A DNA stretch of 64,000 bases from Cyanobacteria bacterium UBA2566 (GCA_002340255.1 DDLS01000099.1:1-64000), one strand, 5' to 3'. Positions 34,293-43,804 are shown, numbered from the stretch's first letter. Notes: a model not told the origin generated them from the letters alone. Made by a program: numbers and translations.

Positions 34293-34943
34293 CTAAACCA
34301 CACTCGGCTCTAACAGTTTAATCTTAGAGTACGTAAACTGGGTGGTCACCTTTTCATCTGGGCGTTCCGTATGCAAGGTTTGATGGGTAAGCATAAAATA
34401 ATCCCCAACCAGTTGATAGCGGTCTTCAAACTGCACCTGTTGCATCATCTCCCCTGTCTCCGTATTGCGGAACACAGCCTCATAGCGGGTGGGTAGATAT
34501 CCCTCTCCCGTATCCAAGGTTTCATGGGTATCAATATAAAACGTCATTTGACCGACCACCCGTTGCACATAGCAAATCACGCGATCGCGCACTTTATATT
34601 CTGAACCCATGGCTGCACCAGAAACCTGGATTCCTACTGCACCGCGATCATCGGTTTCACCCAGAGTAAAGCTATTTTTGCCATGGGTCTCCTCAAAAGT
34701 CCTACGCTTACGGTGAGTAACCACATCCTTAAGTTGGGTTCCCACCGATTTTTTCACCATCTCATTCTCAATACCAGAGATTTCAATAGTTAGATCTGAG
34801 TTAATCTGAATAGAACCACTATAGATTTCATTGCCTTGTTCAATATCAATCTCAGCACTCATTCCCGGAAACTGGTCATCCCAGGTATAACGATTTTCAT
34901 AAGCGCTTTGGAAAAGGTCACGAGCATTGGTGGTTTGAGTCAT
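34293..34943 (-). CDS. DUF3386 conserved cyanobacterial protein
   Basis: A soluble protein typical of cyanobacteria and plastids. DLFQSAYENRYTWDDQFPGM is the conserved start of the family, followed by DIEQGNEIYSGSIQI, FEETHGKNSF and YLPTRYEAVF. Length from ATG 34943 is 216 residues. A start at 34979 would add 12 residues that are not conserved-looking. Function is unknown. No signal peptide is visible. Confidence 0.85.
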   Translation of the reverse strand: MTQTTNARDLFQSAYENRYTWDDQFPGMSAEIDIEQGNEIYSGSIQINSDLTIEISGIENEMVKKSVGTQLKDVVTHRKRRTFEETHGKNSFTLGETDDRGAVGIQVSGAAMGSEYKVRDRVICYVQRVVGQMTFYIDTHETLDTGEGYLPTRYEAVFRNTETGEMMQQVQFEDRYQLVGDYFMLTHQTLHTERPDEKVTTQFTYSKIKLLEPSVV

Positions 34944-35005
34944 TTTCGCTACAATTTGATTCGTATCATAATTTTGCACATATCCCGATCTTAATCCCTA
35001 ATGGC

Positions 35006-37105
35006 TCAGATTCTCCCGACTCCTTCCAACCAATAGGTTTTCATCTTCCCCTTACCTTTGACCGAAATAATTCCCCGTTCTTCAAACTCAAACTGGTCTT
35101 TAAGACTCTGATAAAATTGCTCGCTGACTTGAATTTTTCCCGGCATCCCCGAAGACTCCATCCGTGAAGCCACATTCACCGTATCGCCCCATAAATCATA
35201 ACTAAACTTGCGCACACCAATCACTCCCGCGACCACTGGACCGGTATGAAGGCCAATGCGAATTTGTAGACATTCTCCATTCTCTAAACAAAATTGTTGC
35301 ATACTCTCCTGCATTTCTAAGGCCATCGCTGCCATCGCTGCTTGATGCTCACGTTGGGGAACAGGTAGACCTCCAACCACCATATACGCATCACCAATGG
35401 TTTTAATTTTTTCTAATCCATGTTTTTCGACTAAATAATCAAAGCTAGAGAACAGTTCATTCAGCCAAGTGACCAGGTTAATGGGAGCCATGCGCGAAGA
35501 TAAAGAAGTAAAGCCGACAATATCAGAAAACAGGATCGTCACCGATTCAAAATGTTCAGCGATCGCCTGAGCTTCTTGCTTGAGCTGTTTGGCGATCGCC
35601 TCGGGCAGAATATTCAACAACAGCGTTTCCGATTTTTCCTGCTCTCGACGTAAATCAGCAGTTCTCTCTTCTACCCTTAACTCCAATTCCTCATTACTCT
35701 TTTCTAGAGCTGTAAACGACTCTTGGAGCTGATTAGCCATTTGATTAAACGATTCGGCTAGAATTTTCAACTCAGCTACACCTTTAACCGCTACATTTTG
35801 AGCTAAACTTTCATGAGTCCAGCGTGTCAGAGCAGCACTCGCTAATCGACGACTCCCATCACTTAACTGCATAATCGGATCGGTGATCCACTTCGCCGTT
35901 ACCCATCCAAAGCAGGTCGCCACGAATAGAGCAACCAGACAGAGGGCGATCGTCCGTTGAGTATTCTTTTTGATTTGTCCCATAAAATCAGATTCTGGAG
36001 CTATGACCACAATTAACCAATCTAGATTCTGTCCTTGACTAAAGGGAACAACTTGTAAAAAATAACGCTCTCTATCAAGATCCAACTCTAAATTAAACGC
36101 TTCTTTTATTTGCTTAAAATCTCCAAAATGATCGTACAAATATAGGGCTGTTTTTTGAATCACCCTATTCTCTATCTCAACGGCTGGCAATCGCTCTACC
36201 GTATCTGGTTTAATCATAAAAGGGAGATCTTCAGTAGAAGTTGCCACCAAAAGACCAGAGCGATCCATGATAAACGCTTGTCCCGATTTACCAATTCTAA
36301 TCGCTTGCAAAAAATTACGAATATGTGATAACACAAAGTCTACCCCTAACACTCCCCACAATTCTCCCGACTCTTGAAATACCGGTTCAGCTAGGGTTAT
36401 TTTCAACCTCGGTTCCTTAAAATCTGCATAAACGTCACTCCAAGTTCCTTCCTGAGCCTCTACTGCTTTTTTGTACCAAGGACGCACCCTCGGATCGTAA
36501 GCATTTCCCTTTTCTAGAAGTTCAGTTGGATTTCCTCGATCATCTGTCGCATAACTATAAAAATGAAAATCTGTCTCTTCACCGGATCTTCCCACTTGCC
36601 AAGTTCGATCGTTCTGGAATCCTAAACCCGTGAATGCTCCCTCTACTGTGCCAAAATAAATCGCTGAAACTTCAATCGGATCGAACAAATTTCTCTGTCG
36701 CCAAAAGGTGCGAGTTAAACGAGATGGATCTTGTGTATCTAATTGTCCTAATTCTAAGCTGTTTGTATTCACTTGGGCAACGATCCGAGGCGCTTCTAGA
36801 TAATCATCCAAATGTTGCCTAATCCTAGCACTGGCTTCATCTCGAAGTTGTAATGTCACTGCCCGCACCGCTTGTTGACCATTGCGTAAAGATAACCATC
36901 CCGTTAATCCCACTGCTCCCACAATTTGTACAATAAAGGGAATGACTAAGAGTAATCTAAGGGGAATATCTTGAGAGCAATTCAGCGATTGAAGTCTGGA
37001 AATTTTGCTGTTTCTTGCAGGAGCTAACGACTTATTCTGTAAGGATTCATTCTCTTCAATCTCTGTCATACTTGTGTCCTTCGGCTTGAGATTGGTCTCC
37101 ACCAT
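35006..37105 (-). CDS. Cache-domain adenylate cyclase (class III)
   Basis: A membrane receptor cyclase of 699 residues. A cytoplasmic N-terminus of about 45 residues leads to a first membrane segment (LLLVIPFIVQIVGAVGLTGW). A dCache sensor follows (YDPRVRPWYKKAVE, GVLGVDFVLSHI), then a second segment (about 387-410), HAMP, a short coiled coil and the cyclase domain. The latter has both metal Asp residues (FSDIVGFT and KTIGDAYM) and YDLWGDTVNVASRM. The Lys of KTIGD and Asp of LWGD fit adenine, so cAMP is the expected product. It probably senses an external small ligand. The 480-base region upstream has no other gene. Confidence 0.92.
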   Translation of the reverse strand: MVETNLKPKDTSMTEIEENESLQNKSLAPARNSKISRLQSLNCSQDIPLRLLLVIPFIVQIVGAVGLTGWLSLRNGQQAVRAVTLQLRDEASARIRQHLDDYLEAPRIVAQVNTNSLELGQLDTQDPSRLTRTFWRQRNLFDPIEVSAIYFGTVEGAFTGLGFQNDRTWQVGRSGEETDFHFYSYATDDRGNPTELLEKGNAYDPRVRPWYKKAVEAQEGTWSDVYADFKEPRLKITLAEPVFQESGELWGVLGVDFVLSHIRNFLQAIRIGKSGQAFIMDRSGLLVATSTEDLPFMIKPDTVERLPAVEIENRVIQKTALYLYDHFGDFKQIKEAFNLELDLDRERYFLQVVPFSQGQNLDWLIVVIAPESDFMGQIKKNTQRTIALCLVALFVATCFGWVTAKWITDPIMQLSDGSRRLASAALTRWTHESLAQNVAVKGVAELKILAESFNQMANQLQESFTALEKSNEELELRVEERTADLRREQEKSETLLLNILPEAIAKQLKQEAQAIAEHFESVTILFSDIVGFTSLSSRMAPINLVTWLNELFSSFDYLVEKHGLEKIKTIGDAYMVVGGLPVPQREHQAAMAAMALEMQESMQQFCLENGECLQIRIGLHTGPVVAGVIGVRKFSYDLWGDTVNVASRMESSGMPGKIQVSEQFYQSLKDQFEFEERGIISVKGKGKMKTYWLEGVGRI

Positions 37106-37589
37106 GGATTATTGATAATGGTTAATAATTGTAAGCTTGATAAACCCTCAGTGTGACTCTCTACCCATGGTTTAGAGTAGTCTAACTCTTATTATAACGC
37201 TTTCCCTTATCTGACCTAATATTATCCTAGTGGCTAACTGTGCATCTTGAACCTATTGGATTTAGTGTAATAAAACTTTACAACTTTAATGAATCAAGTT
37301 AATCAAAACAATGATTTTGACGAACAATCAGTATCAATCGCTAAGACACAGTTTTTTATACAACAATATATACAGATCTGTAGAGTATGATAAACGGAGT
37401 TGTCAATCCATTTTCTATGTATTATAAAGTATCAGACTCATCTCTCAACCCTGTACACAGGCGAGCAGAACGATAATGATTGACTGTTGCGATCGTATGA
37501 CGCTGTTTTGACCTAATATTTAGATATAGTCTTGATATCGTGAGTTTAGACAAGATTGATATACTCTAATGCATTTCTTTCCCCATAGT
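37106..37589. other. intergenic stretch, AT-rich, no gene seen
   Basis: No convincing gene. A short frame at 37289-37390 encodes 33 residues (MNQVNQNNDFDEQ...) without recognisable features. An ATAACGC palindrome fragment lies near 37194. The stretch leads into the kinase pseudogene and may include its eroded 5' part. Confidence 0.5.
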
Positions 37590-38043
37590 CACAATGCTTT
37601 ACAAGAGATCGTTATTCTATTAGATGTAATTATTCATAGTGGGAAACAGTTGCTACAATTGATCAATGATATTTTGGAGTGATCTAAAATTGAAGCGAGA
37701 AAATCAGAACTATATGAAGTCGATGTTGATTTATATCAATTCCTTAAAAGGATCGATCAAATAAGGAACCGTATTTGAGTTTTATATTCCAGTCAAAGTT
37801 GCTGATTCGGTAAGTCAAAGTTCACTCCATAAAAATCGAAAAATTATCGGTATTGCTAAAGGTCAACCCGTGTATAAGATTTTGGTGGTTGAGGATCATT
37901 GGCCGAATCGGATATTACTCGTGAATTTATTAAAACGAGTTGGGTTTGAAGTCCAGGAAGCGGTGAATGGACTCGAAGCTATTGAGGTTTGGAAAACTAG
38001 GCATTCGGATTTGATCTGGATGGATATGCGAATGCCGGTGTAA
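37590..38043 (+). pseudogene. decayed hybrid histidine kinase (HisKA fragment and receiver fragment)
   Basis: Two frame-shifted pieces of a hybrid kinase are visible. The first (about 37590-37760) reads SGKQLLQLINDILE, a TGA, then SKIEARKSELYEVDVDLYQF, the end of a HisKA domain. The second (about 37780-38043) reads GTVFEFYIPVKVAD, the end of a HATPase domain, then ILVVEDHWPNRILLVNLLKRVGFEVQEA and LIWMDMRMPV, the first half of a receiver with its Asp. Nearly all the ATPase domain is deleted. The receiver stops abruptly at the junction with the TPR gene. It resembles the kinases at 8404-13553. Confidence 0.8.
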
Positions 38044-38363
38044 GCCTCTCCCAACCCCGGATCGACCTGTAACGCATGCTGATATGCGGAGATCGCCCCC
38101 TCTCGATCCCCCCGATCCATTAAGGCAACACCCAAATTCACATACACCTGAGCCAACTGAGGATTTAACCGCAAAGCCTCCCGATATTGGGCGATCGCTT
38201 CCTCCAATAACCCCTCTTGCTGCAAGACCACCCCAAAGCGATAAAACTCATCCGCACTCGGTTCCTCGGCAGATGAGAGCGCTGGAAAACCCATACCCAG
38301 GGCGATCGCCAGCACCGTTCCCAAAACCACACCATTACCATTCATTGTTATATTGCTCTCCAA
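37896..38363 (-). CDS. exported TPR protein, 3'-truncated chimera
   Basis: The N-terminal part, residues 1-107, is a signal peptide (LGTVLAIALGMGFPALSSAEE) followed by about two TPR units: ADEFYRFGVVLQQEGLLEEAIAQYREALRLNP and AQVYVNLGVALMDRGDREGAISAYQHALQVDP. From position 38043 downward the frame continues for 48 residues through the antisense strand of the kinase pseudogene, giving an unrelated tail (GIRISIQIKSECLVF...). The original C-terminus is lost. It may be a non-functional fragment or a short chimeric protein. It lies 30 bases after queA on the same strand. Confidence 0.65.
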   Translation of the reverse strand: MESNITMNGNGVVLGTVLAIALGMGFPALSSAEEPSADEFYRFGVVLQQEGLLEEAIAQYREALRLNPQLAQVYVNLGVALMDRGDREGAISAYQHALQVDPGLGEAYTGIRISIQIKSECLVFQTSIASSPFTASWTSNPTRFNKFTSNIRFGQ

Positions 38364-38393
38364 TTTGAACTGAACTGGTGTTCTTGTTCAGGC

Positions 38394-39521
38394 TCACAAC
38401 CGAGCGTCCGGTAAGATCAGCATCGCATCGCCAAACGAATAAAAGCGATAGTCCTCGGCGATCGCCTCCTGATACAACTGTAGTAGTCGCGATCGACCAA
38501 CCAAAGCACTCACCAGCATCAACAAACTCGAACAAGGCAAATGGAAATTGGTAATTAATCCCTCAACCACCTGCCACTCATACCCTGGATAAATAAATAA
38601 ATCCGTCTTGCCATAAAAGCCCGATCCTACAGAATCCGCATCTAGCGAATCCTGGGACTTCCACCAATGAGCCGCTCCTTCCAACGCTCTCACCGACGTT
38701 GTGCCCACCGAAATTACTCGTCCGCCCCGCTTTTGAGTCTCCCGTACCTTCTGCCAAGTCTCCCCAGAGACCTCCAACCACTCCTGATGCATTTGATGCG
38801 TGCGAATATCCTTCACCTCCACCGGGCGAAACGTCCCTACCCCCACATGCAACGTCACCATTGCCCGCTCAATTCCCAAATCCTCCAATTCCTCCAGCAG
38901 CCGAGGAGTAAAATGCAACCCCGCAGTCGGCGCAGCCACCGAACCTGCTGCCTGTGCATACACCGTCTGATACCGATCCGCCTCTGCCTGTGTATCCGTC
39001 ACATAAGGGGGAAACGGCACATGACCATAATCATCCAACAGATCCTGTAACTCTCGATCTCCAGATAACTCAAACTCCAAAAACCGCCCCCCAGTCGCCT
39101 CATCCGTCCCTCGAATCTTTGCCTTTAATGGGGGCAAATCTTCACCGCCATGGGCAGAAAATTCAACCACAGCCCCTGGTTTGAGCCGTCGTCCCGGCTT
39201 CACCAGTGCCAACCACACATGACGCTCCACCCTCTCTAGCAGCAGCGCCTCCATCTCCATCCCCGTAGACTTATATCCATACAACCGCGCCGGAATCACA
39301 CGCGTATTATTAATTACTAATAAATCCCCGCGCCGTAACCATTGGGGCAACTCGCAAAACACTCCATGATGACATCCTGTGGATGAATCTACCACCAACA
39401 ACCGCGAACTATCCCTAGGAGTAACCGGATTTTGGGCAATACACTCCTCTGGGAGAATGTAATCATACGCATTCAAATCATAATCCCGATCATCCCTTAA
39501 TTCCCGCTCTCGATCCATCAC
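38394..39521 (-). CDS. queA: S-adenosylmethionine:tRNA ribosyltransferase-isomerase QueA
   Basis: Transfers and rearranges the ribose of SAM onto 7-aminomethyl-7-deazaguanine in tRNA, forming epoxyqueuosine. The signatures YDYILPEECIAQNPVTPRD, LLVINNTRVIPARL, GSVAAPTAGLHFTPRLLEEL, LHVGVGTFRPV, ISVGTTSVRALE and TNFHLPCSSLLMLVSALVG are all intact. Length 375 residues is slightly long, because the N-terminus carries about 15 charged residues (DRERELRDDRD) and an insert near residue 280. The downstream TPR gene may be in the same transcript. Confidence 0.96.
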   Translation of the reverse strand: MMDRERELRDDRDYDLNAYDYILPEECIAQNPVTPRDSSRLLVVDSSTGCHHGVFCELPQWLRRGDLLVINNTRVIPARLYGYKSTGMEMEALLLERVERHVWLALVKPGRRLKPGAVVEFSAHGGEDLPPLKAKIRGTDEATGGRFLEFELSGDRELQDLLDDYGHVPFPPYVTDTQAEADRYQTVYAQAAGSVAAPTAGLHFTPRLLEELEDLGIERAMVTLHVGVGTFRPVEVKDIRTHQMHQEWLEVSGETWQKVRETQKRGGRVISVGTTSVRALEGAAHWWKSQDSLDADSVGSGFYGKTDLFIYPGYEWQVVEGLITNFHLPCSSLLMLVSALVGRSRLLQLYQEAIAEDYRFYSFGDAMLILPDARL

Positions 39522-39933
39522 TCAATTCCAATCAACACTCTTCAAGATACCCCATCCTTTCAAAGAAGACACGGAGAGGGGGAGACACGGAGACACGGAG
39601 AATCACATAATCTTATAGGGTGTAGGGTAATCAGAAGGGCGATCGATAAACATACCCATCTTCCCTATCTTCCCTATCTTCCCCTATCTTACAAGTGAAG
39701 GAGTTTCATGATTGTGCATCCACAGACCCTCAGATAGCCCTAAATTCCATAGAGTTATCTCATTCTCCGCCTCCCCAGGTTCCCGCGTCTCTGTGTCCCC
39801 TCATCCCCCCACTCCCCCACCAAAATTGGGGGAATCTACCCAGATCATATCGGGGAACCTTCCCCTACTCATGATCTCCGCTATCCAGAGACAATGGAAC
39901 TGTAGCATTTGACAGGTGACTGAAGGAAAATTT
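39522..39933. other. intergenic region with short direct repeats
   Basis: No gene is seen in this divergent gap. It holds ACACGGAG units (39570-39600), a CTTCCCTAT run (39659-39688), and C-rich text resembling the reverse complement of the ACACGGAG units (39778-39800). A frame at 39712-39912 is C/P-rich and low-complexity and is not considered coding. The sequence AAGGA at 39923-39927 is the ribosome-binding site of the next gene. Confidence 0.6.
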
Positions 39934-40323
39934 ATGGACTATCTTTACTACCTCGCGAATGCCAGCTTAACCCTCCGGATTATTGAATATCTAAACCTTT
40001 TACCTCAATTTCAGGTCAATTTTGTTACCGTTATTCATCAAATTGATGGTTGGGTCGTCCGGATCAAGCTGGCCCGAGAATTCAATTCACAAGAAGCGGG
40101 TAACTTCCGTGCCGTCCTGAACGAATTAGGATTTGCATATCAACCAGAGATTCGTGTGCAAATGGCCCTATGGAGTCTAGAAACCGGTCAATCTCCCACC
40201 CATGTCATGCGTCGCTACCAAGTAGCAGTCGTATCCCATGGAAGACCCAATCGCATCGAAATAGAAACTTTCCGCAAACAATTTGTGATGGGATTAGGAT
40301 ACTGTCCAGAAACTTTAGCCTAA
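39934..40323 (+). CDS. conserved hypothetical protein (129 aa)
   Basis: I do not recognise the family. The protein starts MDYLYYLANASLTLRIIEYL, is well supported by an AAGGA ribosome-binding site 6 bases before the ATG at 39934, and shows balanced codon use. It contains a compact alpha/beta pattern (FVTVIHQIDGWVVRIKL, SQEAGNFRAVLNELGFAY, PNRIEIETFRKQFVMGLG). No signal peptide or membrane segment. The in-frame extension to 39916 is unlikely to be used. Confidence 0.7.
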   Translation: MDYLYYLANASLTLRIIEYLNLLPQFQVNFVTVIHQIDGWVVRIKLAREFNSQEAGNFRAVLNELGFAYQPEIRVQMALWSLETGQSPTHVMRRYQVAVVSHGRPNRIEIETFRKQFVMGLGYCPETLA

Positions 40324-40451
40324 TTCCTAACTAATCAATAACCTCGTCAAGCTATAATGCAGCCAGCAATGAAGAAGACCTGATTAATTATTTTGAGTCT
40401 GTCCTCGGAATCATTTGTCTAGAAGCAATGTTAAGAGATTCGTGAGAGGGA

Positions 40452-40483
40452 TTGACACACTTCAGGGAGACTACTGCTATAAT
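40452..40483 (+). promoter_or_regulatory. candidate promoter of the RTX-repeat gene
   Basis: TTGACA (40452-40457) and TATAAT (40478-40483) both match the sigma-70 consensus, but the spacer is 20 bases, longer than the usual 16-18. The start codon lies about 50 bases further on, with GAGGAG at 40521-40526 as ribosome-binding site. Confidence 0.5.
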
Positions 40484-40535
40484 CTTCTAGGCGTACGCCA
40501 TAACCATAGCTATTTAATGTGAGGAGTGATTGATT

Positions 40536-41378
40536 ATGGGAATCATACCTACTGTATTAACCAACGACCCTTCTGGGATTAATGGTTTATCTCGGACTGT
40601 TGCCACCCCAACACCTGTTGGTTTAGTTTTTCCTCAGATTACAGCACCCACCAATGATTTTGTGAGTCTGGGGGCTAATTTTACCACCGGTCCTGGCGGA
40701 CTCTGGATGCTTGATGGAAATGACACTGTAATTGGTTCTGTCGGTAACCAACGAATTCTAGGGAATGCAGGCGATGATTGGCTTTATGGCGGCAACAATC
40801 AAGATAAACTCGCTGGTGGCCAAGGAAATGACCGTCTAATTGGTTTTTCTGGTAGAGACTTGCTTCTAGGTAATCTAGGTGACGATAACCTGTCGGGGAA
40901 TCAAGATGAGGATACCCTACGAGGTGGTCGAGGAAGTGACGAGCTTAATGGTGGTGCTGGTGACGACTGGCTTTTCGGTGATTTGGGCAAAGATGAATTA
41001 ACCGGAGGAGCAGGATTCGATACCTTTGTTATCCGTAGTAATGGATTTGATACAGTGATCGGAGGAGTGCCCAACAGCACGGTCGATCCAGCTAACCCCC
41101 TGAATGCTGATGTGATTACTGATTTCAATCCTCAACAAGATAAGATAGGTCTAGACAGTGGTCTGGTCTATGCTAACTTGAGATTCGATACCGGCCAGAA
41201 CATTGTTGGAGGAACCGCTAACGATACAATTATTTTCAACAACTTGAACAACCAGGTTCTGGCAGTTCTTCAAGACTATAATTTGGGTATCAATAGGTTT
41301 GATGTCCAGACACTCACTCCGTTCCAGCAAAATCTAGGATCTGATTTCTTTGGCCCCTTTATTGATGGCATAGCCTAG
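40536..41378 (+). CDS. RTX-type calcium-binding repeat protein
   Basis: A secreted-type protein without a signal peptide. Residues 60-155 hold RTX nonapeptide repeats of the GGxGxDxLxG type: AGDDWLYGGN, GGQGNDRLIG, LGDDNLSGN, GGRGSDELNG, GGAGDDWLFGD and GGAGFDTF. They form a calcium-filled beta roll. The C-terminal 110 residues (ADVITDFNPQQDKIGLD, NDTIIFNNLNNQVLAVLQD) are the usual RTX cap. Export would need a type I system, which is not encoded here. The ATG at 40536 with GAGGAG 9 bases upstream is preferred over TTG 40530. It ends near a bidirectional terminator. Confidence 0.88.
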   Translation: MGIIPTVLTNDPSGINGLSRTVATPTPVGLVFPQITAPTNDFVSLGANFTTGPGGLWMLDGNDTVIGSVGNQRILGNAGDDWLYGGNNQDKLAGGQGNDRLIGFSGRDLLLGNLGDDNLSGNQDEDTLRGGRGSDELNGGAGDDWLFGDLGKDELTGGAGFDTFVIRSNGFDTVIGGVPNSTVDPANPLNADVITDFNPQQDKIGLDSGLVYANLRFDTGQNIVGGTANDTIIFNNLNNQVLAVLQDYNLGINRFDVQTLTPFQQNLGSDFFGPFIDGIA

Positions 41379-41402
41379 TTATACCATAAATTAATTTCCG
41401 TC

Positions 41403-41436
41403 AGGGGCTATCCTATCGATTTAGGGTAGCCCTTTT
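41403..41436. terminator. bidirectional terminator between the RTX and cyclase genes
   Basis: GGGCTAtCCT (41405-41414) pairs with AGGgTAGCCC (41423-41432), followed on the plus strand by TTTT. It follows the RTX gene by about 25 bases and overlaps the 3' end of the convergent cyclase gene. Confidence 0.75.
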
Positions 41437-42815
41437 GATTGCAGTTTACCGATTAAAAAATAGGTTTTCAGTGGACCTTTTCCTTTGATGGGAATTTTGC
41501 CTCGCTCTTGAAATTGATATTTTCCCTGGAGTTTTTCATAAGTGGATTGACTCACCTGGATTTTGCCAGGAAGACCATGGGATTCCATACGACTGGCTGT
41601 ATTGACAGCATCTCCCCACAAGTCATAACTAAATTTTTTTGTGCCGATCACTCCAGCAACAACTGGCCCAGTATTAATACCAATGCGGATCTTAAATTGT
41701 TCTTGAGATTGGTGATTAAATTGCTCGATCGCTTCTTGCATCTCTAAGGCCATATTAGCAATAGCCTCTGCATGATCGGATCGCTCTATGGGAATTCCCC
41801 CAGCGACCATGTAAGCATCACCAATAGTCTTTATTTTCTCTAGATGATATTTTTGAGTCAGAGCATCGAAGCGAGAAAAAATTTGATTGAGAAACCCAAC
41901 TAATTCAGAGGGTGAAAATCGCTCGGCTAGTTGAGTAAACCCCACTAAGTCAGCAAACAGGATGGTAACTTCAGCAAAACCATTGGCAATAGTCGAGTGG
42001 CCATTTCTCAATTCAGAGGCGATCGCCTGGGGCAAAATATTAAGCAATAAGCGCTCTGATTTTTCTTGCTCCTGATACACTCGACAAAACATTTGATAAA
42101 ACGCTTGCATGACTGCCCCTAATTCATCAGAGCGTTGGCTAGAAGAAAAAGAATAAAATTGGGGATTAACGGGGTGACGATCCGGATTAGATAAGGCTTC
42201 TCCTGCGGCAATCAAATCATCTCGCAGGCGTAGAATAGGAATAATGACAGTTATCCCTAAAACCAATAAGGTTGAGGAGGTGACTACGATCGCGATAATG
42301 ATGACTAATCCCAGAATTCGCCATTTATAGGCATTGAGCAAGGGTTGAATCCGTTCAGCATTGTGGCGAGCCACTAAAGTATACTCAATACCTAAATAGT
42401 CTCCAGACCAAGCCACATCATAGTGCAGTCTATTCCAAGTGCGATCGCGGACAATGTCCGCCTGTTGGGTTTGCTCAAAGGAAATTTCGGGTAACTCGCC
42501 AAACTCATAAATGGCTTTTCCAGTGCGATCGTAAATGGTAACTCCCACAATAATCGAATCTTCTGTTATCGTTTTTAGCTTTTGATAAAACTCTGGATCG
42601 TTATCCATTCCCAGTGAGCTTAAACGGACAATAGAATCAATAACCGCTGAAGAGACTTCTTCAAGTTGCATTAACTCCTGTTGTTCTTGCCGAGAATAGG
42701 ACGGAATTAAAATAAGCCCTTCGATCGCCATTAAACTCAAAAACACCCAACCCGCAATCTTACGGGATAACTGGGCGCTCAATAGGTTGACTAGGGTGGA
42801 AAACTGAATAGACAT
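41421..42815 (-). CDS. membrane-bound adenylate cyclase (class III) with short periplasmic sensor
   Basis: 464 residues. Two membrane segments (about 20-40 and 168-192) enclose a 125-residue periplasmic region, with SIIVGVTIYDRTGKAIYEFG suggesting a Cache-like fold. A HAMP-like linker, the coil EQEKSERLLLNILPQAIA and a class III cyclase follow, with FADLVGFT, EKIKTIGDAYMVAGG and YDLWGDAVNTASRM. Both metal Asp residues and the Lys/Asp pair for adenine are present. The cyclase half is closely similar to that of the enzyme at 35006-37105, so the two are paralogues with different sensors. Confidence 0.92.
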   Translation of the reverse strand: MSIQFSTLVNLLSAQLSRKIAGWVFLSLMAIEGLILIPSYSRQEQQELMQLEEVSSAVIDSIVRLSSLGMDNDPEFYQKLKTITEDSIIVGVTIYDRTGKAIYEFGELPEISFEQTQQADIVRDRTWNRLHYDVAWSGDYLGIEYTLVARHNAERIQPLLNAYKWRILGLVIIIAIVVTSSTLLVLGITVIIPILRLRDDLIAAGEALSNPDRHPVNPQFYSFSSSQRSDELGAVMQAFYQMFCRVYQEQEKSERLLLNILPQAIASELRNGHSTIANGFAEVTILFADLVGFTQLAERFSPSELVGFLNQIFSRFDALTQKYHLEKIKTIGDAYMVAGGIPIERSDHAEAIANMALEMQEAIEQFNHQSQEQFKIRIGINTGPVVAGVIGTKKFSYDLWGDAVNTASRMESHGLPGKIQVSQSTYEKLQGKYQFQERGKIPIKGKGPLKTYFLIGKLQSKGLP

Positions 42816-42904
42816 CCATCAGATCCTAAGAGTACAAGCTTAGAGATCTCTACATCAGAGATCCTTGTTTATCATGATGTCACCCAAAGTTAAATGACTG
42901 CTGA

Positions 42905-43804
42905 ATGGATGCAGATGCAGAAGGGAATTCAGGATCAGCTACCATAAGTTTAGACCAATCTCAGTGTATCTTATCGGGTCTAGAAGCTTTTCACCCTCAC
43001 TCATCCATTGCTATTCCTATGCTAGAGCAACAACCCAAGTCCAATACCCCAACTCAGAAATTATCTCCTCCCTGGTTCCAAGATCCTCTCCATCCCAATG
43101 ATTCAGGATTGTTTCTTTCTGAAGCTGTTTTTAACCGCACGCTCGTGCTACTTCCTATGGTAGGGTACACGGTCTTGGGTTTAACAGTAATTAATACGGT
43201 TATTCTGTTTATTCCTTTCCAACCCTTCAATCCGGTTTGGGTATTGGAGACGATGGGACATTTGGTTGAGGGATGCTGGTTTCCTTTACTGGGATTGGTG
43301 TGTGTTCTTTATGGTCGCTGGGGTTATGTGGATCGTTGGGAGTTAAGGTTATGGTGTTTTTTGTCTCGGATGATGTTGTTGGTGGGTTTGGGTTATTTAT
43401 TGATGGTTCCTGTGGGAATTCGTCAAACTTGGAAAATCGAGGGGATGAACCAGGCTCAGTTACAGTCCCAAATGGTTGAACACAATCAGGTTTTTGCCGA
43501 TGCTCAGGAGCATCTTCAACAAAGCCAATCCATCGAAGATTTAAATGAATTAAGGGTTTGGATGTTTCCGAATCGGGTCTTACCTATCCGTGATAATCCC
43601 CAAGAGTTGAAGAAACAATTGCAGCAGGAATTGGCACAAACCCAACGGGCATGGGAAGGGCAATTGAGAAGTCAGAGGAGGGCACAACGGTTGACGCTGA
43701 TGAAAAAGTCGGTTAAGTGGAATTTGGGAGCAATTGTAGGAGGCGTGGCGTTTTTGTTGCTTTGGAATAAGACTCGTTGGAGCCGTCATGTGCGGTTACG
43801 TTGA
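42905..43804 (+). CDS. HpsJ-like membrane protein (tentative)
   Basis: The first 75 residues are hydrophilic. Three to four membrane segments lie between 80 and 170 (LLPMVGYTVLGLTVINTVIL, LETMGHLVEGCWFPLLGLVCVLYG, FLSRMMLLVGLGYLLMVPVG), a charged coiled-coil region follows (NQAQLQSQMVEHNQVFADAQEHL... to RSQRRAQRL), and the end has one more segment (WNLGAIVGGVAFLLLW). This layout matches HpsJ-family proteins of cyanobacteria, linked to polysaccharide secretion and gliding in filamentous forms. The start is unsure; ATG at 43019 would omit 38 residues. Confidence 0.6.
   Translation: MDADAEGNSGSATISLDQSQCILSGLEAFHPHSSIAIPMLEQQPKSNTPTQKLSPPWFQDPLHPNDSGLFLSEAVFNRTLVLLPMVGYTVLGLTVINTVILFIPFQPFNPVWVLETMGHLVEGCWFPLLGLVCVLYGRWGYVDRWELRLWCFLSRMMLLVGLGYLLMVPVGIRQTWKIEGMNQAQLQSQMVEHNQVFADAQEHLQQSQSIEDLNELRVWMFPNRVLPIRDNPQELKKQLQQELAQTQRAWEGQLRSQRRAQRLTLMKKSVKWNLGAIVGGVAFLLLWNKTRWSRHVRLR

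Noticed and set aside
39712..39912. 66-residue Pro/Ser-rich plus-strand frame in the gap after queA
   Set aside because: Made of C-rich short repeats; no ribosome-binding site and no protein-like pattern.
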